The notes below the pieces were generated by a model. The model saw nothing but the letters and a program-made list of their open reading frames with translations. It searched no databases and had not been told where the DNA came from. From Streptomyces sp. NBC_00440 (lineage in GTDB: Bacteria; Actinomycetota; Actinomycetes; Streptomycetales; Streptomycetaceae): 64,000 nucleotides of DNA. Location of the stretch: contig NZ_CP107921.1 in the NCBI RefSeq assembly GCF_036014215.1, positions 124,001 through 188,000 on the forward strand, in the 5' to 3' direction. Positions 50,940 to 60,600 of the stretch are shown piece after piece; the stretch's first letter is position 1; every line of letters starts with the position of its first letter. The position numbers and the translations under genes were made by a program.

Positions 50940-52028
50940 TCAGCTGCTGTCGGCGGCGCGCACCGCCCACTTCTCCTCCACCCTGGCGATATGCCAGTAC
51001 GCCAGCGCCGCGGCCCACACCACGACGAAGAGTCCGACGATGAGGTAGCCGACATTCCCGAGGTCGAGGCCCGCTATCCAGCCGGTCACCGAGTCCTGGA
51101 GGGCGAGCTTGTCGTGCAGCACACTGATCAACTCGATCGTGCCGATGAGAAAGGCGACGGCGATGGACAGGCCCGTGATGGCGAGGTTGTAGAACACCTT
51201 GCGCACCGGGTTGGCGAAGGCCCACTGGTACGCGAAGTTCATGAAGGTGCCGTCGAGTGTGTCGAAGAGACTCATTCCGGCCGCGAAGAGCAGGGGCAGG
51301 CAGAGGACGGCGTACCAGGGCAGACCCGCTGCGGCGCCGCTGCCCGCCATCACCATGAGGGTGACCTCGGTCGCGGTGTCGAAGCCCAGGCCGAAGAGGA
51401 AGCCCAGCGGATACATCTGGCCGGGCCTGCTGACGGACTTGGTGAACCGGCCGAGGATGCGGTTCATGAACCCGCGCGAGTTCAGGTGTGTTTCGAGTTC
51501 GGCCTCGTCGTAACGTCCGGCGCGCATCTCCCTGAACACCCGCAGAATGCCCACGAGAGCAACCAGGTTGAGTGCCGCGATGAGGTACAGGAACGAGCCC
51601 GAGACGCTCGTTCCGACGACGCCGAGCACCTGGTGGGCGTCCGAGCCCTCGTTCATGAGGACTCCCGCGAGCCGGGCTCCCCCGGCGACCAGCGCCGCCA
51701 TGGCCACCACCACGCTGGAGTGCCCCAGCGCGAACCAGAAGCCGACCGATACCGGGCGCTTCCCGTCCGCCATGAGTTTGCGCGTGGTGTTGTCGATGGC
51801 GGCGATGTGGTCGGCGTCGAAGGCGTGCCGCATCCCCAGCGTGTACGCGGTGATGCCGAGTCCGACCCCGAACGCCTTGGACCCGACCTCGTAGTGGCCC
51901 GGCTCCACCAGCAGGAACAGAACGCCGAACGCGACGACGTGGAGGGCTGCTATCACCCCCAGGAGCCCGGCGGTACGTACGGTGTCCTCGCGCCGCCAGG
52001 CGAACACGGCGGATTCGGGCAGGGTCAT
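50940..52028 (-). CDS. HoxN/HupN/NixA family nickel/cobalt permease
   Basis: 362 residues from ATG 52028 with about 8 membrane helices. The metal-selectivity motif is RHAFDADHIAAIDNTTRK (HX4DH), followed by GFWFALGHSSVVV and LGFDTATEVTLM, all diagnostic of NiCoT permeases. The cobalamin riboswitch in its leader and the neighbouring cobN indicate that cobalt for B12 is the physiological cargo. The riboswitch should shut it off when cobalamin is plentiful. Confidence 0.94.
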   Translation of the reverse strand: MTLPESAVFAWRREDTVRTAGLLGVIAALHVVAFGVLFLLVEPGHYEVGSKAFGVGLGITAYTLGMRHAFDADHIAAIDNTTRKLMADGKRPVSVGFWFALGHSSVVVAMAALVAGGARLAGVLMNEGSDAHQVLGVVGTSVSGSFLYLIAALNLVALVGILRVFREMRAGRYDEAELETHLNSRGFMNRILGRFTKSVSRPGQMYPLGFLFGLGFDTATEVTLMVMAGSGAAAGLPWYAVLCLPLLFAAGMSLFDTLDGTFMNFAYQWAFANPVRKVFYNLAITGLSIAVAFLIGTIELISVLHDKLALQDSVTGWIAGLDLGNVGYLIVGLFVVVWAAALAYWHIARVEEKWAVRAADSS

Positions 52029-52069
52029 GCGGTCACGCTCCAGCACCTCGTGGATCACTTCGTGAGATG

Positions 52070-52250
52070 CCGTGGCCGGTCTCCTGGCTGACGGGTCCGC
52101 TTGACGCTCGCCTCCGGCCCTGCCTTCCCGGCCGCGATACGGCCAGTGGCTTCGACGGGACGGAGACTCCCCGATCACAGTGGCGAGGGCCGCTCCGGTC
52201 TGAGGCCCCGAGGGGGCTTTCACCGGTCTTCCCGAACACCACGGCTCGCT
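52070..52250 (-). ncRNA. Cobalamin riboswitch upstream of the Ni/Co permease
   Basis: On the minus strand the B12-box elements appear in order: GACCGGTGAAAGCC, the CGCCACTGTGA element, GAAGCCACTGG, CGGGAAGG, and AGCCAGGAGACCGGCC. These are the conserved blocks of the cobalamin aptamer. The aptamer ends about 45 bases before the permease ATG, and GGAG lies 9-10 bases before that ATG, so translational control is likely. Confidence 0.9.
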
Positions 52251-52251
52251 C

Positions 52252-52281
52252 ACCCTAGGTTCTGCTCGACGGTGGCAGCAA
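52252..52281 (-). promoter_or_regulatory. Promoter of the riboswitch-permease transcript
   Basis: -35 TTGCTG (52276-52281) and -10 TAGGGT (52252-52257), 18-base spacer, ends just upstream of the riboswitch start. Confidence 0.55.
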
Positions 52282-52417
52282 ATGCGCCCACCTGGGGCAG
52301 GTATCGGATCTCACACCTGTCCGCCGCCGGGTGGTCAGCTGCCGATAACGCCGGAGAGAGCCCCGGCTCTCACCGCCGCACCGGCAGCAGCGGACCACCG
52401 CGAGGAGACCGCTCGGG

Positions 52418-55400
52418 TCAGTCCTCGCCCTCCAGATTCCCCTCGGTCTCCAGGTAGACCTGGCGCAGCGCTTCGAGCGTCGCGGGGTCCGGCTCGGCCC
52501 ACATGCCGCGGGACTCCGCCTCCAGGAGCCGTTCCGCGATCCCGTGCAGGGCCCAGGGGTTGGCCTGCTGGAGGAAGTCGCGGTTCACCGGGTCGAGTAC
52601 GTACGTCTCGGTGAGCTTGTCGTACATCCAGTCGGCGACGACACCGGTGGTGGCGTCGTACCCGAAGAGGTAGTCGACGGTGGCGGCGAGCTCGAAGGCT
52701 CCCTTGTAGCCGTGCCGCCGCATCGCCTCGATCCAGCGGGGGTTGACGACCCGTGCGCGGAAGACCCGTGAGGTCTCCTCCACGAGCGTGCGGGTGCGGA
52801 CGGTCTCGGGGCGGGTGGAGTCGCCGATGTACGCCTCAGGGGCGCTCCCGCGCAGCGCCCGGACGGTGGCGACCATGCCGCCGTGGTACTGGAAGTAGTC
52901 GTCGGAGTCCGCGATGTCGTGCTCGCGGGTGTCCGTGTTCTTCGCGGCGACCGTGATCCGCTTGTACGCGGTCTCCATCTCGGCGCGGGCCGGGCGGCCG
53001 TCCAGTTCCCGGCCGTAGGCGTAGCCGCCCCACACCGTGTACACCTCGGCGAGGTCCGCGTCGGTGCGCCAGTCGCGGCTGTCGATGAGCTGGAGGATGC
53101 CCGCGCCGTAGGTGCCGGGGCGCGAGCCGAAGATCCGGGTGGTGGCCCGGCGTTCGTCGCCGTGCTCGGCCAGGTCGGCCCGGGTGTGGGCGCGTACGAA
53201 GTTCTGCCCGTCGGGCTCGTCCAGGGACGCGGCCAGCCGTACCGCGTCGTCCAGCAGGCCGATGGTGTGCGGGAAGGCGTCACGGAAGAAGCCCGAGATG
53301 CGCAGGGTGACGTCGATGCGGGGGCGGCCCAGCTCGTCGAGCGGCACCGGCTCAAGGCCGGTGACCCGGCGTGAGGCGTCGTCCCAGACCGGGCGGATAC
53401 CGAGCAGTGCGAGGGCCTCGGCCACGTCGTCGCCCGACGTGCGCATCGCGCTGGTGCCCCACAGGGAGAGCCCCACCGAGGTGGGCCACTCGCCGTTGTC
53501 GGTGCGGTAGCGCTCCAGGAGCGAGTCGGCGAGCAGTTGGCCGGTCTCCCAGGCGAGCCTGGACGGAATGGCCTTGGGGTCGACGGAGTAGAAGTTGCGG
53601 CCGGTCGGCAGGACGTTGACCAGGCCGCGCAGCGGGGAGCCGGAGGGCCCGGCCGGGACGAATCCGCCGTTCAGCGCGTGCAGGGCGTGGTCGATCTCGT
53701 CCGTGGTGGAGGCCAGCCGCGGGACGACCTCGCGGGCCGCGAAGCCGAGGATGTCGGCGACCGCCTGCGGGTGGCCGTCGGCCACCTTGACGGCGGCCTC
53801 CGGGTCCCAGTCCGCCGCTTCCATCGCCTCGACGAGGACACGTGCCTGTTCCTCGGCCGCGTCGGCCGCGGTGCGGGTGGCGTTGGCCTCGTCCAGGCCG
53901 AGTGCCTCGCGCAGGCCCGGCAGTGAGGCAGTGCCGCCCCAGATCTGGCGGGCGCGCAGGATGGCGAGTACCAGGTTGACCCGGTCGGCCCCGGCGGGCG
54001 GGTTGCCCAGGACATGCAGTCCGTCGCGGATCTGCGCGTCCTTGATCTCGCACAGCCAGCCGTCGACGTGGAAGATGAAGTCGTCGAAGCCCTCGTCGTC
54101 GGGCCGGTTCTCCAGACCCAGGTCGTGGTCGAGCTTGGCGGCCTGGATGAGCGTCCAGATCTGGGCGCGGATGGCGGGGAGTTTCGCCGGGTCCATGGAG
54201 GCGATCTGGGCGTACTCGTCGAGGAGTTGTTCCAGGCGTGCGATGTCGCCGTACGAGTCGGCGCGGGCCATCGGCGGGACCAGGTGGTCGACCAGCGTGG
54301 CGTGGACCCGGCGCTTCGCCTGGGTGCCCTCGCCCGGGTCGTTCACCAGGAACGGATAGATGAGGGGAAGATCACCCAGGGCGGCGTCGGGACCGCACGC
54401 GGCGGACAGGCCTGCGTTCTTGCCGGGCAGCCACTCCAGGTTGCCGTGCTTGCCGAGGTGGATCATGGCGTCGGCGCCGAAGCCGCCGTCGTCGGCGGAG
54501 GCGGCGATCCAGCGGTACGCGGCCAAGTAGTGGTGCGAGGGCGGCAGATCGGGGTCGTGGTAGATCGCGATCGGGTTCTCGCCGAATCCGCGCGGCGGCT
54601 GGATGAGGACCAGCAGATTGCCGTGGCGCAGGGCGGCGAGGACGATGTCGCCCTCGGGGTTGCGGCTGCGGTCGAGGAACATCTCACCGGGCGGCGGGCC
54701 CCAGTGCTCCTCCACATCGGTGCGCAGCGCGGCCGGGAGCGTGGCGTACCAGCGCCGGTAGTCGGCGGCGGGGATGCGGACGGGGTTGCGGGCGAGCTGC
54801 TCGTCGGTGAGCCACTCCTGGTCGTGGCCGCCGGCCTCGATCAGCGCGCGGATCAGTTCGTCGCCGTCGCCCGACGCGAGTCCGGGGACGTCCTGCGGGC
54901 CGAAGTCGTACCCCTGGTCGCGGAGCCGGCGCAGCAGGGCGACGGCGCTCGCGGGGGTGTCGAGGCCGACGGCGTTGCCGATCCTGGAGTGTTTGGTGGG
55001 GTACGCGGAGAGCACCAGGGCCAGCCGCTTGTCGGCGGGGGCTATGTGCCGCAGCCGTGCGTGGCGCACGGCGATCCCGGCGACGCGGGCGGCCCGTTCG
55101 GGGTCGACGACGTAGGCGGGGAGCCCGTCCTGGTCGATCTCCTTGAACGAGAAGGGCACCGTGATGAGCCGGCCGTCGAACTCCGGCACGGCGATCTGGC
55201 TGGCCGCGTCCAGCGGCGACACACCCTCGTCGTTCTCCTCCCAGACGGCCCGTGAACCCGTGAGGCACAGTGCCTGGAGGATGGGGACGTCCAGGGCGGT
55301 GAGCGCGCCCGCGTCCCACGACTCGTCGTCGCCCCCGGCGGACGCCTGGGCGGGCTTCGTCCCGCCGGCGGCCAGCACGGTGGTGACGATGGCGTCCGCC

Positions 55401-56014
55401 GCGCGCAGCGTTTCGATCAGCTCCCGTTCGGGGGCGCGCAGCGAGGCGACGTAGAGCGGGAGGGCCCGGCCCCCGATGTCCTCGACGGCCTCGCAGAGGG
55501 CGTCCACGAAAGCGGTGTTGCCGCTCATGTGGTGGGCCCGGTAGTAGAGCACCGCGACGGTCGGCCCGTCCGTGGTGCGGGCGGTGCGTTCCAGCGGGCC
55601 CCAGCTGGGCGCGGCTGCCGGGGGCTCGAAGCCGTGGCCGGTGAGGAGGACGGTGTCGGAGAGGAAGCGGGCGAGCTGGCCGAGGTTGGCGGGCCCGCCG
55701 TGTGCCAGATAGGCGTGGGCCTCGGCGGCGATGCCGACCGGGACGGTGGACGCCTCCATCAACTGGGCGTCGGGCGCCTGCTCGCCGGTGAGGACGACGA
55801 CCGGGCGCCCGTCCGCCAGGAGCAGATCGAGGCCCTCCTGCCAGGCGCGGATACCGCCGAGGAGCCGTACGACGACCAGGTCGGCGCCTTCGAGGAGCGC
55901 GGGCAGGTCGGTGAGCTGGAGCCGGGAGGGGTTGGCGAAGCGGTAGGCCACCGGGCCGTCCGCGGCACGGGCGCTGAGCAGGTCGGTGTCGGACGTCGAC
56001 AGGAGCAGGAGCAT
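52418..56014 (-). CDS. cobN: Cobaltochelatase subunit CobN
   Basis: 1198 residues, close to the usual 1200-1275 for CobN. Seen: YYRAHHMSGNTAFVDALCEAVEDIG near the start, HLGKHGNLEWLPGKNAGLSAACGPD and DQGFEDFIF-like segments, HGEFG-type motifs replaced here by RIFGSRPGTYGAGILQLIDSRDWRTDADLAEVY, and the C-terminal DYLFGYDATTGVVADWMYDKLTETYVLD. It inserts cobalt into hydrogenobyrinic acid a,c-diamide with an AAA+ partner pair (CobST or ChlID-like) that is not in this window. Its leader carries a cobalamin riboswitch. Confidence 0.95.
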   Translation of the reverse strand: MLLLLSTSDTDLLSARAADGPVAYRFANPSRLQLTDLPALLEGADLVVVRLLGGIRAWQEGLDLLLADGRPVVVLTGEQAPDAQLMEASTVPVGIAAEAHAYLAHGGPANLGQLARFLSDTVLLTGHGFEPPAAAPSWGPLERTARTTDGPTVAVLYYRAHHMSGNTAFVDALCEAVEDIGGRALPLYVASLRAPERELIETLRAADAIVTTVLAAGGTKPAQASAGGDDESWDAGALTALDVPILQALCLTGSRAVWEENDEGVSPLDAASQIAVPEFDGRLITVPFSFKEIDQDGLPAYVVDPERAARVAGIAVRHARLRHIAPADKRLALVLSAYPTKHSRIGNAVGLDTPASAVALLRRLRDQGYDFGPQDVPGLASGDGDELIRALIEAGGHDQEWLTDEQLARNPVRIPAADYRRWYATLPAALRTDVEEHWGPPPGEMFLDRSRNPEGDIVLAALRHGNLLVLIQPPRGFGENPIAIYHDPDLPPSHHYLAAYRWIAASADDGGFGADAMIHLGKHGNLEWLPGKNAGLSAACGPDAALGDLPLIYPFLVNDPGEGTQAKRRVHATLVDHLVPPMARADSYGDIARLEQLLDEYAQIASMDPAKLPAIRAQIWTLIQAAKLDHDLGLENRPDDEGFDDFIFHVDGWLCEIKDAQIRDGLHVLGNPPAGADRVNLVLAILRARQIWGGTASLPGLREALGLDEANATRTAADAAEEQARVLVEAMEAADWDPEAAVKVADGHPQAVADILGFAAREVVPRLASTTDEIDHALHALNGGFVPAGPSGSPLRGLVNVLPTGRNFYSVDPKAIPSRLAWETGQLLADSLLERYRTDNGEWPTSVGLSLWGTSAMRTSGDDVAEALALLGIRPVWDDASRRVTGLEPVPLDELGRPRIDVTLRISGFFRDAFPHTIGLLDDAVRLAASLDEPDGQNFVRAHTRADLAEHGDERRATTRIFGSRPGTYGAGILQLIDSRDWRTDADLAEVYTVWGGYAYGRELDGRPARAEMETAYKRITVAAKNTDTREHDIADSDDYFQYHGGMVATVRALRGSAPEAYIGDSTRPETVRTRTLVEETSRVFRARVVNPRWIEAMRRHGYKGAFELAATVDYLFGYDATTGVVADWMYDKLTETYVLDPVNRDFLQQANPWALHGIAERLLEAESRGMWAEPDPATLEALRQVYLETEGNLEGED

Positions 56015-56065
56015 GCGGCGTCGGGCCTTCCTCGGGGTATCCGCGCCCCGGGCTGTGTAGGAATC

Positions 56066-56104
56066 GGGTCCCCCCTGCTCAAGCGGAGCCGAGAGCTGGG
56101 GGAA
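56066..56104. repeat. Streptomyces-type intergenic palindromic repeat
   Basis: CCCCCTGCTC (56071-56080) and GAGCTGGGGG (56093-56102) are near-perfect inverted arms around AAGCGGAGCCGA. This unit closely matches a hairpin repeat I recall as widely dispersed between Streptomyces genes. It lies exactly between the riboswitch aptamer and the cobN start. Confidence 0.6.
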
Positions 56105-56190
56105 GGGAGTTCCTGGCTCACCCGGCTCCAGGGGCCGGGCTCACAGTGGCGGGACCGCGCCGGAATCTCACCGGGCTTCCTCCCCTGTCG
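56105..56190 (-). ncRNA. Cobalamin riboswitch upstream of cobN
   Basis: Minus strand: GAGGAAGCCCGGTGAGATTCC, GGCGCGGTCCCGCCACTGTGA, GAGCCGGGTGAGCCAGGAACTCCC. These are the conserved aptamer blocks (GCCACTG, GAGCCAGGAAC). A hairpin-forming repeat (56066-56104) and about 50 further bases lie between the aptamer and the cobN ATG, whose ribosome binding site GAGGAAGG is nearby. Confidence 0.92.
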
Positions 56191-56204
56191 CCGTCTTAGG
56201 CGAT

Positions 56205-56237
56205 GGCGGGCCGAACGGCCCGCCGACAAGCATAGTA
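56205..56237 (-). promoter_or_regulatory. cobN promoter and 5' leader hairpin
   Basis: A minus-strand -10 TACTAT at 56232-56237 places the transcript start near 56225. The first transcribed bases would form the hairpin GGCGGGCCG-AA-CGGCCCGCC (56205-56224), directly ahead of the riboswitch. Confidence 0.55.
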
Positions 56238-56359
56238 ACGACCTTGACGGGCGGCGGGCAGTGGGCCTCGGGATGCTGCCACCGGCGCACCCGTTCTGTA
56301 CGCGCAGTCACATCGGTGCAGGACATGGCCCCTGTGGGCCGGTCGGTATGCTCGCCGCC

Positions 56360-57667
56360 ATGCCTCACTCCTCCGCACCTCCGCCCCCGCCGGAGCCCGC
56401 CGTCCGGCGTGACCGCGGTGACGCGTGTCCGGGCAGCCTGCGCCTGCACACGGCGGACGACGGCGCGCTGGCGCGGGTCAGGATTCCGGCGGGCGTACTG
56501 ACGGTTCCGCAGGCCAGGGCGCTGCTGGACGTCGCGCTGCGGCTGGGCGACGGGGCGCTGCATCTGACGTCGCGCGGCAATGTGCAGCTGCGCGGGCTGG
56601 CCCAGGACCACGGCCAGGAGCTCGCCGGAGTGTTCGCGGACGCCGGGCTGCTGCCCTCCGTTCGCCATGAGCGGGCCCGTAATGTCGTGGCCTCCCCGCT
56701 GTGCGGGCTCGACGGTCGGGGAACGGCCGATGTGCAGGGCTGGGCACGGGAGTTGGACGCGCTGCTCTGTGGCTGCGAAGCGGCCGCCGGGCTGTCCGGA
56801 CGGTTTCTGTTCGCGCTCGACGACGGCCGCTGCGATGTGGCCGGCCTCGGCGCCGATGTGACGTTGATCGCTTCTCCGGGCGATGGCGCGCTGCTGTGCA
56901 CCGGCGGGGCGCCGGAGATGCTGGCCGTTCCGGCCGAACACGCGGCCCGCAGCGCCCTGCTGGCGGCCGAGACCTTTCTGAGCGCCGCCCGTGACGCGGG
57001 TACCGGGGCCTGGCGGGTGGCGGAACTGCCCGGCGGAGCAGCCGCGTTCGTCCGGGCGGTGGCGGAGCGGCTGGCAGCCGCCGGTATTCCGGCCGCCGCC
57101 CGGGACCGGGCAGAACCGCTGCCGTCCGGGACGGGTCCCGCGCCCGGCACCGTAACGGCCCCGGACGGGCGGGCGGCGCTCTCCGTCGAGGCGCCCCTCG
57201 GCCTCATCACGTCCGCCCAGTGGCGCCTGCTGACGGACACGGCGCTGCACGACGGCGGCGGTGAGCTGCGGCTGACCCCCTGGCGGGGCGTGGTGCTCCC
57301 CGGTCTCGGCCCGGACACCGCCGACGCCCGGCTCGCCGGGCTCTCGGCCGCGGGACTGATCACCGGACCGGATTCCCCCTGGCACGGGGTCGGGGCGTGC
57401 ATCGGGCGCCCCGGCTGCGCGAAGTCCCTGGCCGATGTGCGCGCCGACGCCGCACTGGCTCCCGGCACCGGCCGCGGCCTGCCCGTGTACTGGTCGGGGT
57501 GCGCACGGCGCTGCGGCCACCCCCACGGCGACCGGGTGGACGTGGTCGCCACGGCCGCCGGTTACGAGGTCTCCGTACGCGGCGAACGGCTGCACGACAC
57601 CATGAACGACCCCTCAGAGTTCGCCGCCACCGTGGCGGAAGCCCGGACCACGCCCCTCACGCAGTGA
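56360..57667 (+). CDS. cobG: Precorrin-3B synthase CobG
   Basis: 435 residues from ATG 56360. Duplicated ferredoxin-like/sirohaem-reductase fold: [52 protein letters not shown] in the first half. The 4Fe-4S cysteines are in [11 protein letters not shown] and [18 protein letters not shown]. CobG uses O2 to make precorrin-3B, so ring contraction here follows the aerobic route. First gene of the cobG-cobH-cobIJ operon, divergent from riboswitch-controlled cobN. Confidence 0.93.
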   Translation: MPHSSAPPPPPEPAVRRDRGDACPGSLRLHTADDGALARVRIPAGVLTVPQARALLDVALRLGDGALHLTSRGNVQLRGLAQDHGQELAGVFADAGLLPSVRHERARNVVASPLCGLDGRGTADVQGWARELDALLCGCEAAAGLSGRFLFALDDGRCDVAGLGADVTLIASPGDGALLCTGGAPEMLAVPAEHAARSALLAAETFLSAARDAGTGAWRVAELPGGAAAFVRAVAERLAAAGIPAAARDRAEPLPSGTGPAPGTVTAPDGRAALSVEAPLGLITSAQWRLLTDTALHDGGGELRLTPWRGVVLPGLGPDTADARLAGLSAAGLITGPDSPWHGVGACIGRPGCAKSLADVRADAALAPGTGRGLPVYWSGCARRCGHPHGDRVDVVATAAGYEVSVRGERLHDTMNDPSEFAATVAEARTTPLTQ

Positions 57668-57671
57668 CGAA

Positions 57672-58313
57672 ATGAGCGAGAAGACAGTGTTCGACTACGA
57701 GAAGGACGGCCCGGCGATCTACCGCCAGTCGTTTGCGACCATCCGCGCAGAGGCGGACCTCTCGGGACTTCCCGCCGATGTCAGCCAGGTCGCCGTCCGG
57801 ATGATCCACGCCTGCGGCATGGTCGACCTGGTGCGCGATCTCGCCTACACCCCGCAGGTGGTGGCGCGCGCCCGCGAGGCGCTGCGCGCCGGGGCCCCCG
57901 TGCTGTGCGACGTGGCGATGGTCGCCAGCGGAGTGACCCGCAAGCGGCTGCCCGCCGGCAACGAGGTGGTCTGCACGCTGTCCGACCCGTCCGTGCCCGG
58001 CCTCGCGGCGGAGCTCGGCACGACGCGCACCGCGGCGGCGCTGGAGCTGTGGCGCGACCGTATGGAGGGCGCAGTGGTGGCCGTGGGCAACGCGCCGACC
58101 GCCCTGTTCCGGCTGCTCGAAATGGTCCGCGAGGGCGCGCCGCGCCCCGCGGCGGTCATCGGGGTTCCGGTCGGTTTCGTCGGCGCGGCCGAGTCCAAGG
58201 ACGCGCTGGCCGACGACGTCTCGGGCCTTGACCACCTGGTGGTGCGCGGACGGCGCGGGGGCAGTGCCATCGCGGCGGCCGCGGTCAACGCCATTGCGAG
58301 CGAAGAGGAATGA
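57672..58313 (+). CDS. cobH: Precorrin-8X methylmutase CobH
   Basis: 213 residues: [22 protein letters not shown], catalytic His46 in [41 protein letters not shown] and [16 protein letters not shown]. It moves the C11 methyl to C12 to give hydrogenobyrinic acid. It starts 4 bases after cobG, and its stop overlaps the cobIJ start by 4 bases. Confidence 0.95.
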   Translation: MSEKTVFDYEKDGPAIYRQSFATIRAEADLSGLPADVSQVAVRMIHACGMVDLVRDLAYTPQVVARAREALRAGAPVLCDVAMVASGVTRKRLPAGNEVVCTLSDPSVPGLAAELGTTRTAAALELWRDRMEGAVVAVGNAPTALFRLLEMVREGAPRPAAVIGVPVGFVGAAESKDALADDVSGLDHLVVRGRRGGSAIAAAAVNAIASEEE

Positions 58314-59821
58314 ACAGCAGCATGAGCGAGCAGAGCACCGGGCGGCTGTACGGAGTCGGGCTCGGCCCCGGTGACCCGTCGCTGATGACCGTACGCGCGG
58401 TGGAGGTCATCGCGCAGGCGGATGTCATCGCGTTCCACAGCGCCCGGCACGGCCGGTCCATAGCCCGGTCCATCGCGGCCGGGCACATCCGCGCCGACCA
58501 CGTCGAGGAGGCGCTGGTCTACCCGGTGACCACCGAGACGACCGACCACCCCGGCGGATACCGGGGCGCGATGGAGGAGTTCTACGCCGAGGCGGCGGCC
58601 CGGCTTGCCGCACATCTCGACGCGGGCCGCACCGTGGCGGTGCTCGCCGAGGGCGATCCGCTCTTCTACGGCTCGTACATGCACATGCACAAGCGGCTGG
58701 CGGACCGCTATCCGACCGAGGTGATCCCGGGGGTGACCTCGGTGAGCGCGGCCGCCGCCCGGCTCGGTGTGCCACTCGTCGAGGGCGAGGAGGTGCTGAC
58801 GATCCTGCCGGGCACGCTGCCCGAGGAAGAGCTGACGGCGCGTCTGGCGTCGACGGACTCCGCTGTGGTCATGAAGCTGGGCCGCACCTTCCCCGCGGTG
58901 CACCGTGCGGTGGGGCGGTCGGGCCGGATGGCCGAGGCCCGCTATGTCGAGCGCGCCACGATGCCAGGGGAGCGCACCGGCGAACTGGCCGACGTGGAGG
59001 CCGGATCGGTGCCGTACTTCTCGGTTGCGGTGCTGCCGAGCCGCGTCGGCGCGCCCGAGCCGGTACGGGAGCACGGTGACGTCGTCGTGGTCGGCACCGG
59101 TCCCGCGGGCCCGCTCTGGCTCACCCCGGAGACCCGGGGCGCGCTGGCGGCCGCGGACGACCTGGTGGGCTACACCACGTATCTGGACCGGGTCCCGGTC
59201 CGGCCGGGGCAGCGGCGGCACGGCTCCGACAACAAGGTGGAGTCGGAGCGCGCCGAGTTCGCACTCGACCTGGCCAGGCGCGGGCACAAGGTCGCCGTGG
59301 TGTCCGGTGGTGATCCCGGTGTGTTCGCCATGGCCACCGCCGTACTGGAGGTCGCGGCCCAGGACGTGTACCGCGATGTTCCGGTGCGGGTGCTGCCCGG
59401 GGTGACCGCCGCCAACGCGGCTGCCGCCCGTGCGGGTGCGCCGCTCGGGCACGACTACGCCACGATCTCGCTCTCGGACCGGCTCAAGCCGTGGGAGGTG
59501 ATCGCGGAGCGGCTGCGCGCCGCCGCGGCGGCCGACCTGGTGCTGGCGCTGTACAACCCGGGCTCCCGCAGCCGGACCTGGCAGGTCGGCAAGGCCCGTG
59601 ACCTGCTTCTTGAGCACCGTTCACCGGACACGCCCGTGGTGCTGGGCCGGGACGTCGGCGGCCCCGGCGAGAGTGTCCGGATCGTGCGGCTCGGGGCGCT
59701 CGATCCGGCCGAGGTCGACATGCGCACGATCCTGCTGGTGGGCTCTTCACAAACGCGGACGGTGCGGCGGGGCGACGGGGAAGAGATCGTCTGGACTCCC
59801 CGGACCTATCCCGAGGGGTAA
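58310..59821 (+). CDS. cobIJ: CobI-CobJ fusion (C20- and C17-methyltransferases)
   Basis: 503 residues. Residues about 1-250: precorrin-2 C20-methyltransferase ([64 protein letters not shown]). Residues about 255-503: precorrin-3B C17-methyltransferase ([82 protein letters not shown]). Both use SAM. Fusion of these two activities is common in actinomycetes. ATG 58325 is an alternative start. Confidence 0.95.
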   Translation: MNSSMSEQSTGRLYGVGLGPGDPSLMTVRAVEVIAQADVIAFHSARHGRSIARSIAAGHIRADHVEEALVYPVTTETTDHPGGYRGAMEEFYAEAAARLAAHLDAGRTVAVLAEGDPLFYGSYMHMHKRLADRYPTEVIPGVTSVSAAAARLGVPLVEGEEVLTILPGTLPEEELTARLASTDSAVVMKLGRTFPAVHRAVGRSGRMAEARYVERATMPGERTGELADVEAGSVPYFSVAVLPSRVGAPEPVREHGDVVVVGTGPAGPLWLTPETRGALAAADDLVGYTTYLDRVPVRPGQRRHGSDNKVESERAEFALDLARRGHKVAVVSGGDPGVFAMATAVLEVAAQDVYRDVPVRVLPGVTAANAAAARAGAPLGHDYATISLSDRLKPWEVIAERLRAAAAADLVLALYNPGSRSRTWQVGKARDLLLEHRSPDTPVVLGRDVGGPGESVRIVRLGALDPAEVDMRTILLVGSSQTRTVRRGDGEEIVWTPRTYPEG

Positions 59822-59848
59822 GCGGTCGTGGGCCTCGGCGGACAGGGC

Positions 59849-60589
59849 TCAGGCCGTGTCCTGCCGGTCCTGTATCCATAGGATCGCTTCCTCCGGGGTC
59901 CCCACGACCTGTACGCCGCCGGGGACGGCGGGGCGGCGGACGACGACCACCGGAAGCCCGGCCTCCCGTGCCGCGGTGAGCTTGGCCGCGGTGGCCGGTC
60001 CTCCGCTGTCCTTGGTGACCAGTACGTCGATCCGGTGCTCGCGCAACAGCGCCCTCTCGCCTTCCAGGGCGAAGGGCCCCCGGTCGAGCAGGGTCTCCAT
60101 GTGCAGCGGGTACGGGGGGTGCGGGGCGTCGACCGACCGCACCAGGAACCAGAGTCCGTCCAGGGCCGCGAACGCGGCGAGGCCCATCCGTCCGGTGGTG
60201 AGGAAGATCCGCCGCCCCAGCGCCGGGAGCATTCCGGCGGCCTGCTCCAGGGAGTCCGCCGGGTGCCAGTCGTCGCCCTCACCCGCCACCCACCCGGGCC
60301 TGCGCACAGCGAGCAGGGGAACATGGGCGGTGGCAGCGGCCGAAGCCGCGTTGAAACTGATGGTTCCGGCGAAAGGATGGGTCGCGTCGATGAGCGCGTC
60401 GACCTCGTGCTCGCGCAGCCACTGCGCCAGTCCCCCGGCTCCGCCGAATCCGCCGATACGGATCTCTCCGGGCGGCAGCACGGGCCGTGCGACCCGCCCG
60501 GCCAGCGAACTGGTGACGCGGACCCCGGGGTGCAGGCCGGCGGCGACCCGCCGGGCCTCGGTGGTGCCGCCGAGTATCAGTACGTGCAT
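59849..60589 (-). CDS. cobK: Precorrin-6A reductase CobK
   Basis: 246 residues: HVLILGGTTEARRVAAGLHPGVRVTSSLAGRVA, IRIGGFGGAGGLAQWLREHEVDALIDATHPFAGTIS, RRIFLTTGRMGLAAFAAL, VTKDSGGPATAAKLTAAREAGLPVVVVRRP. It reduces precorrin-6A with NADPH. It lies on the minus strand between cobIJ and cbiD, its start 11 bases from the divergent cbiD start. The two Shine-Dalgarno sequences occupy complementary strands of the same few bases. Confidence 0.94.
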   Translation of the reverse strand: MHVLILGGTTEARRVAAGLHPGVRVTSSLAGRVARPVLPPGEIRIGGFGGAGGLAQWLREHEVDALIDATHPFAGTISFNAASAAATAHVPLLAVRRPGWVAGEGDDWHPADSLEQAAGMLPALGRRIFLTTGRMGLAAFAALDGLWFLVRSVDAPHPPYPLHMETLLDRGPFALEGERALLREHRIDVLVTKDSGGPATAAKLTAAREAGLPVVVVRRPAVPGGVQVVGTPEEAILWIQDRQDTA

Positions 60590-60600
60590 CGGAGCCTTCC

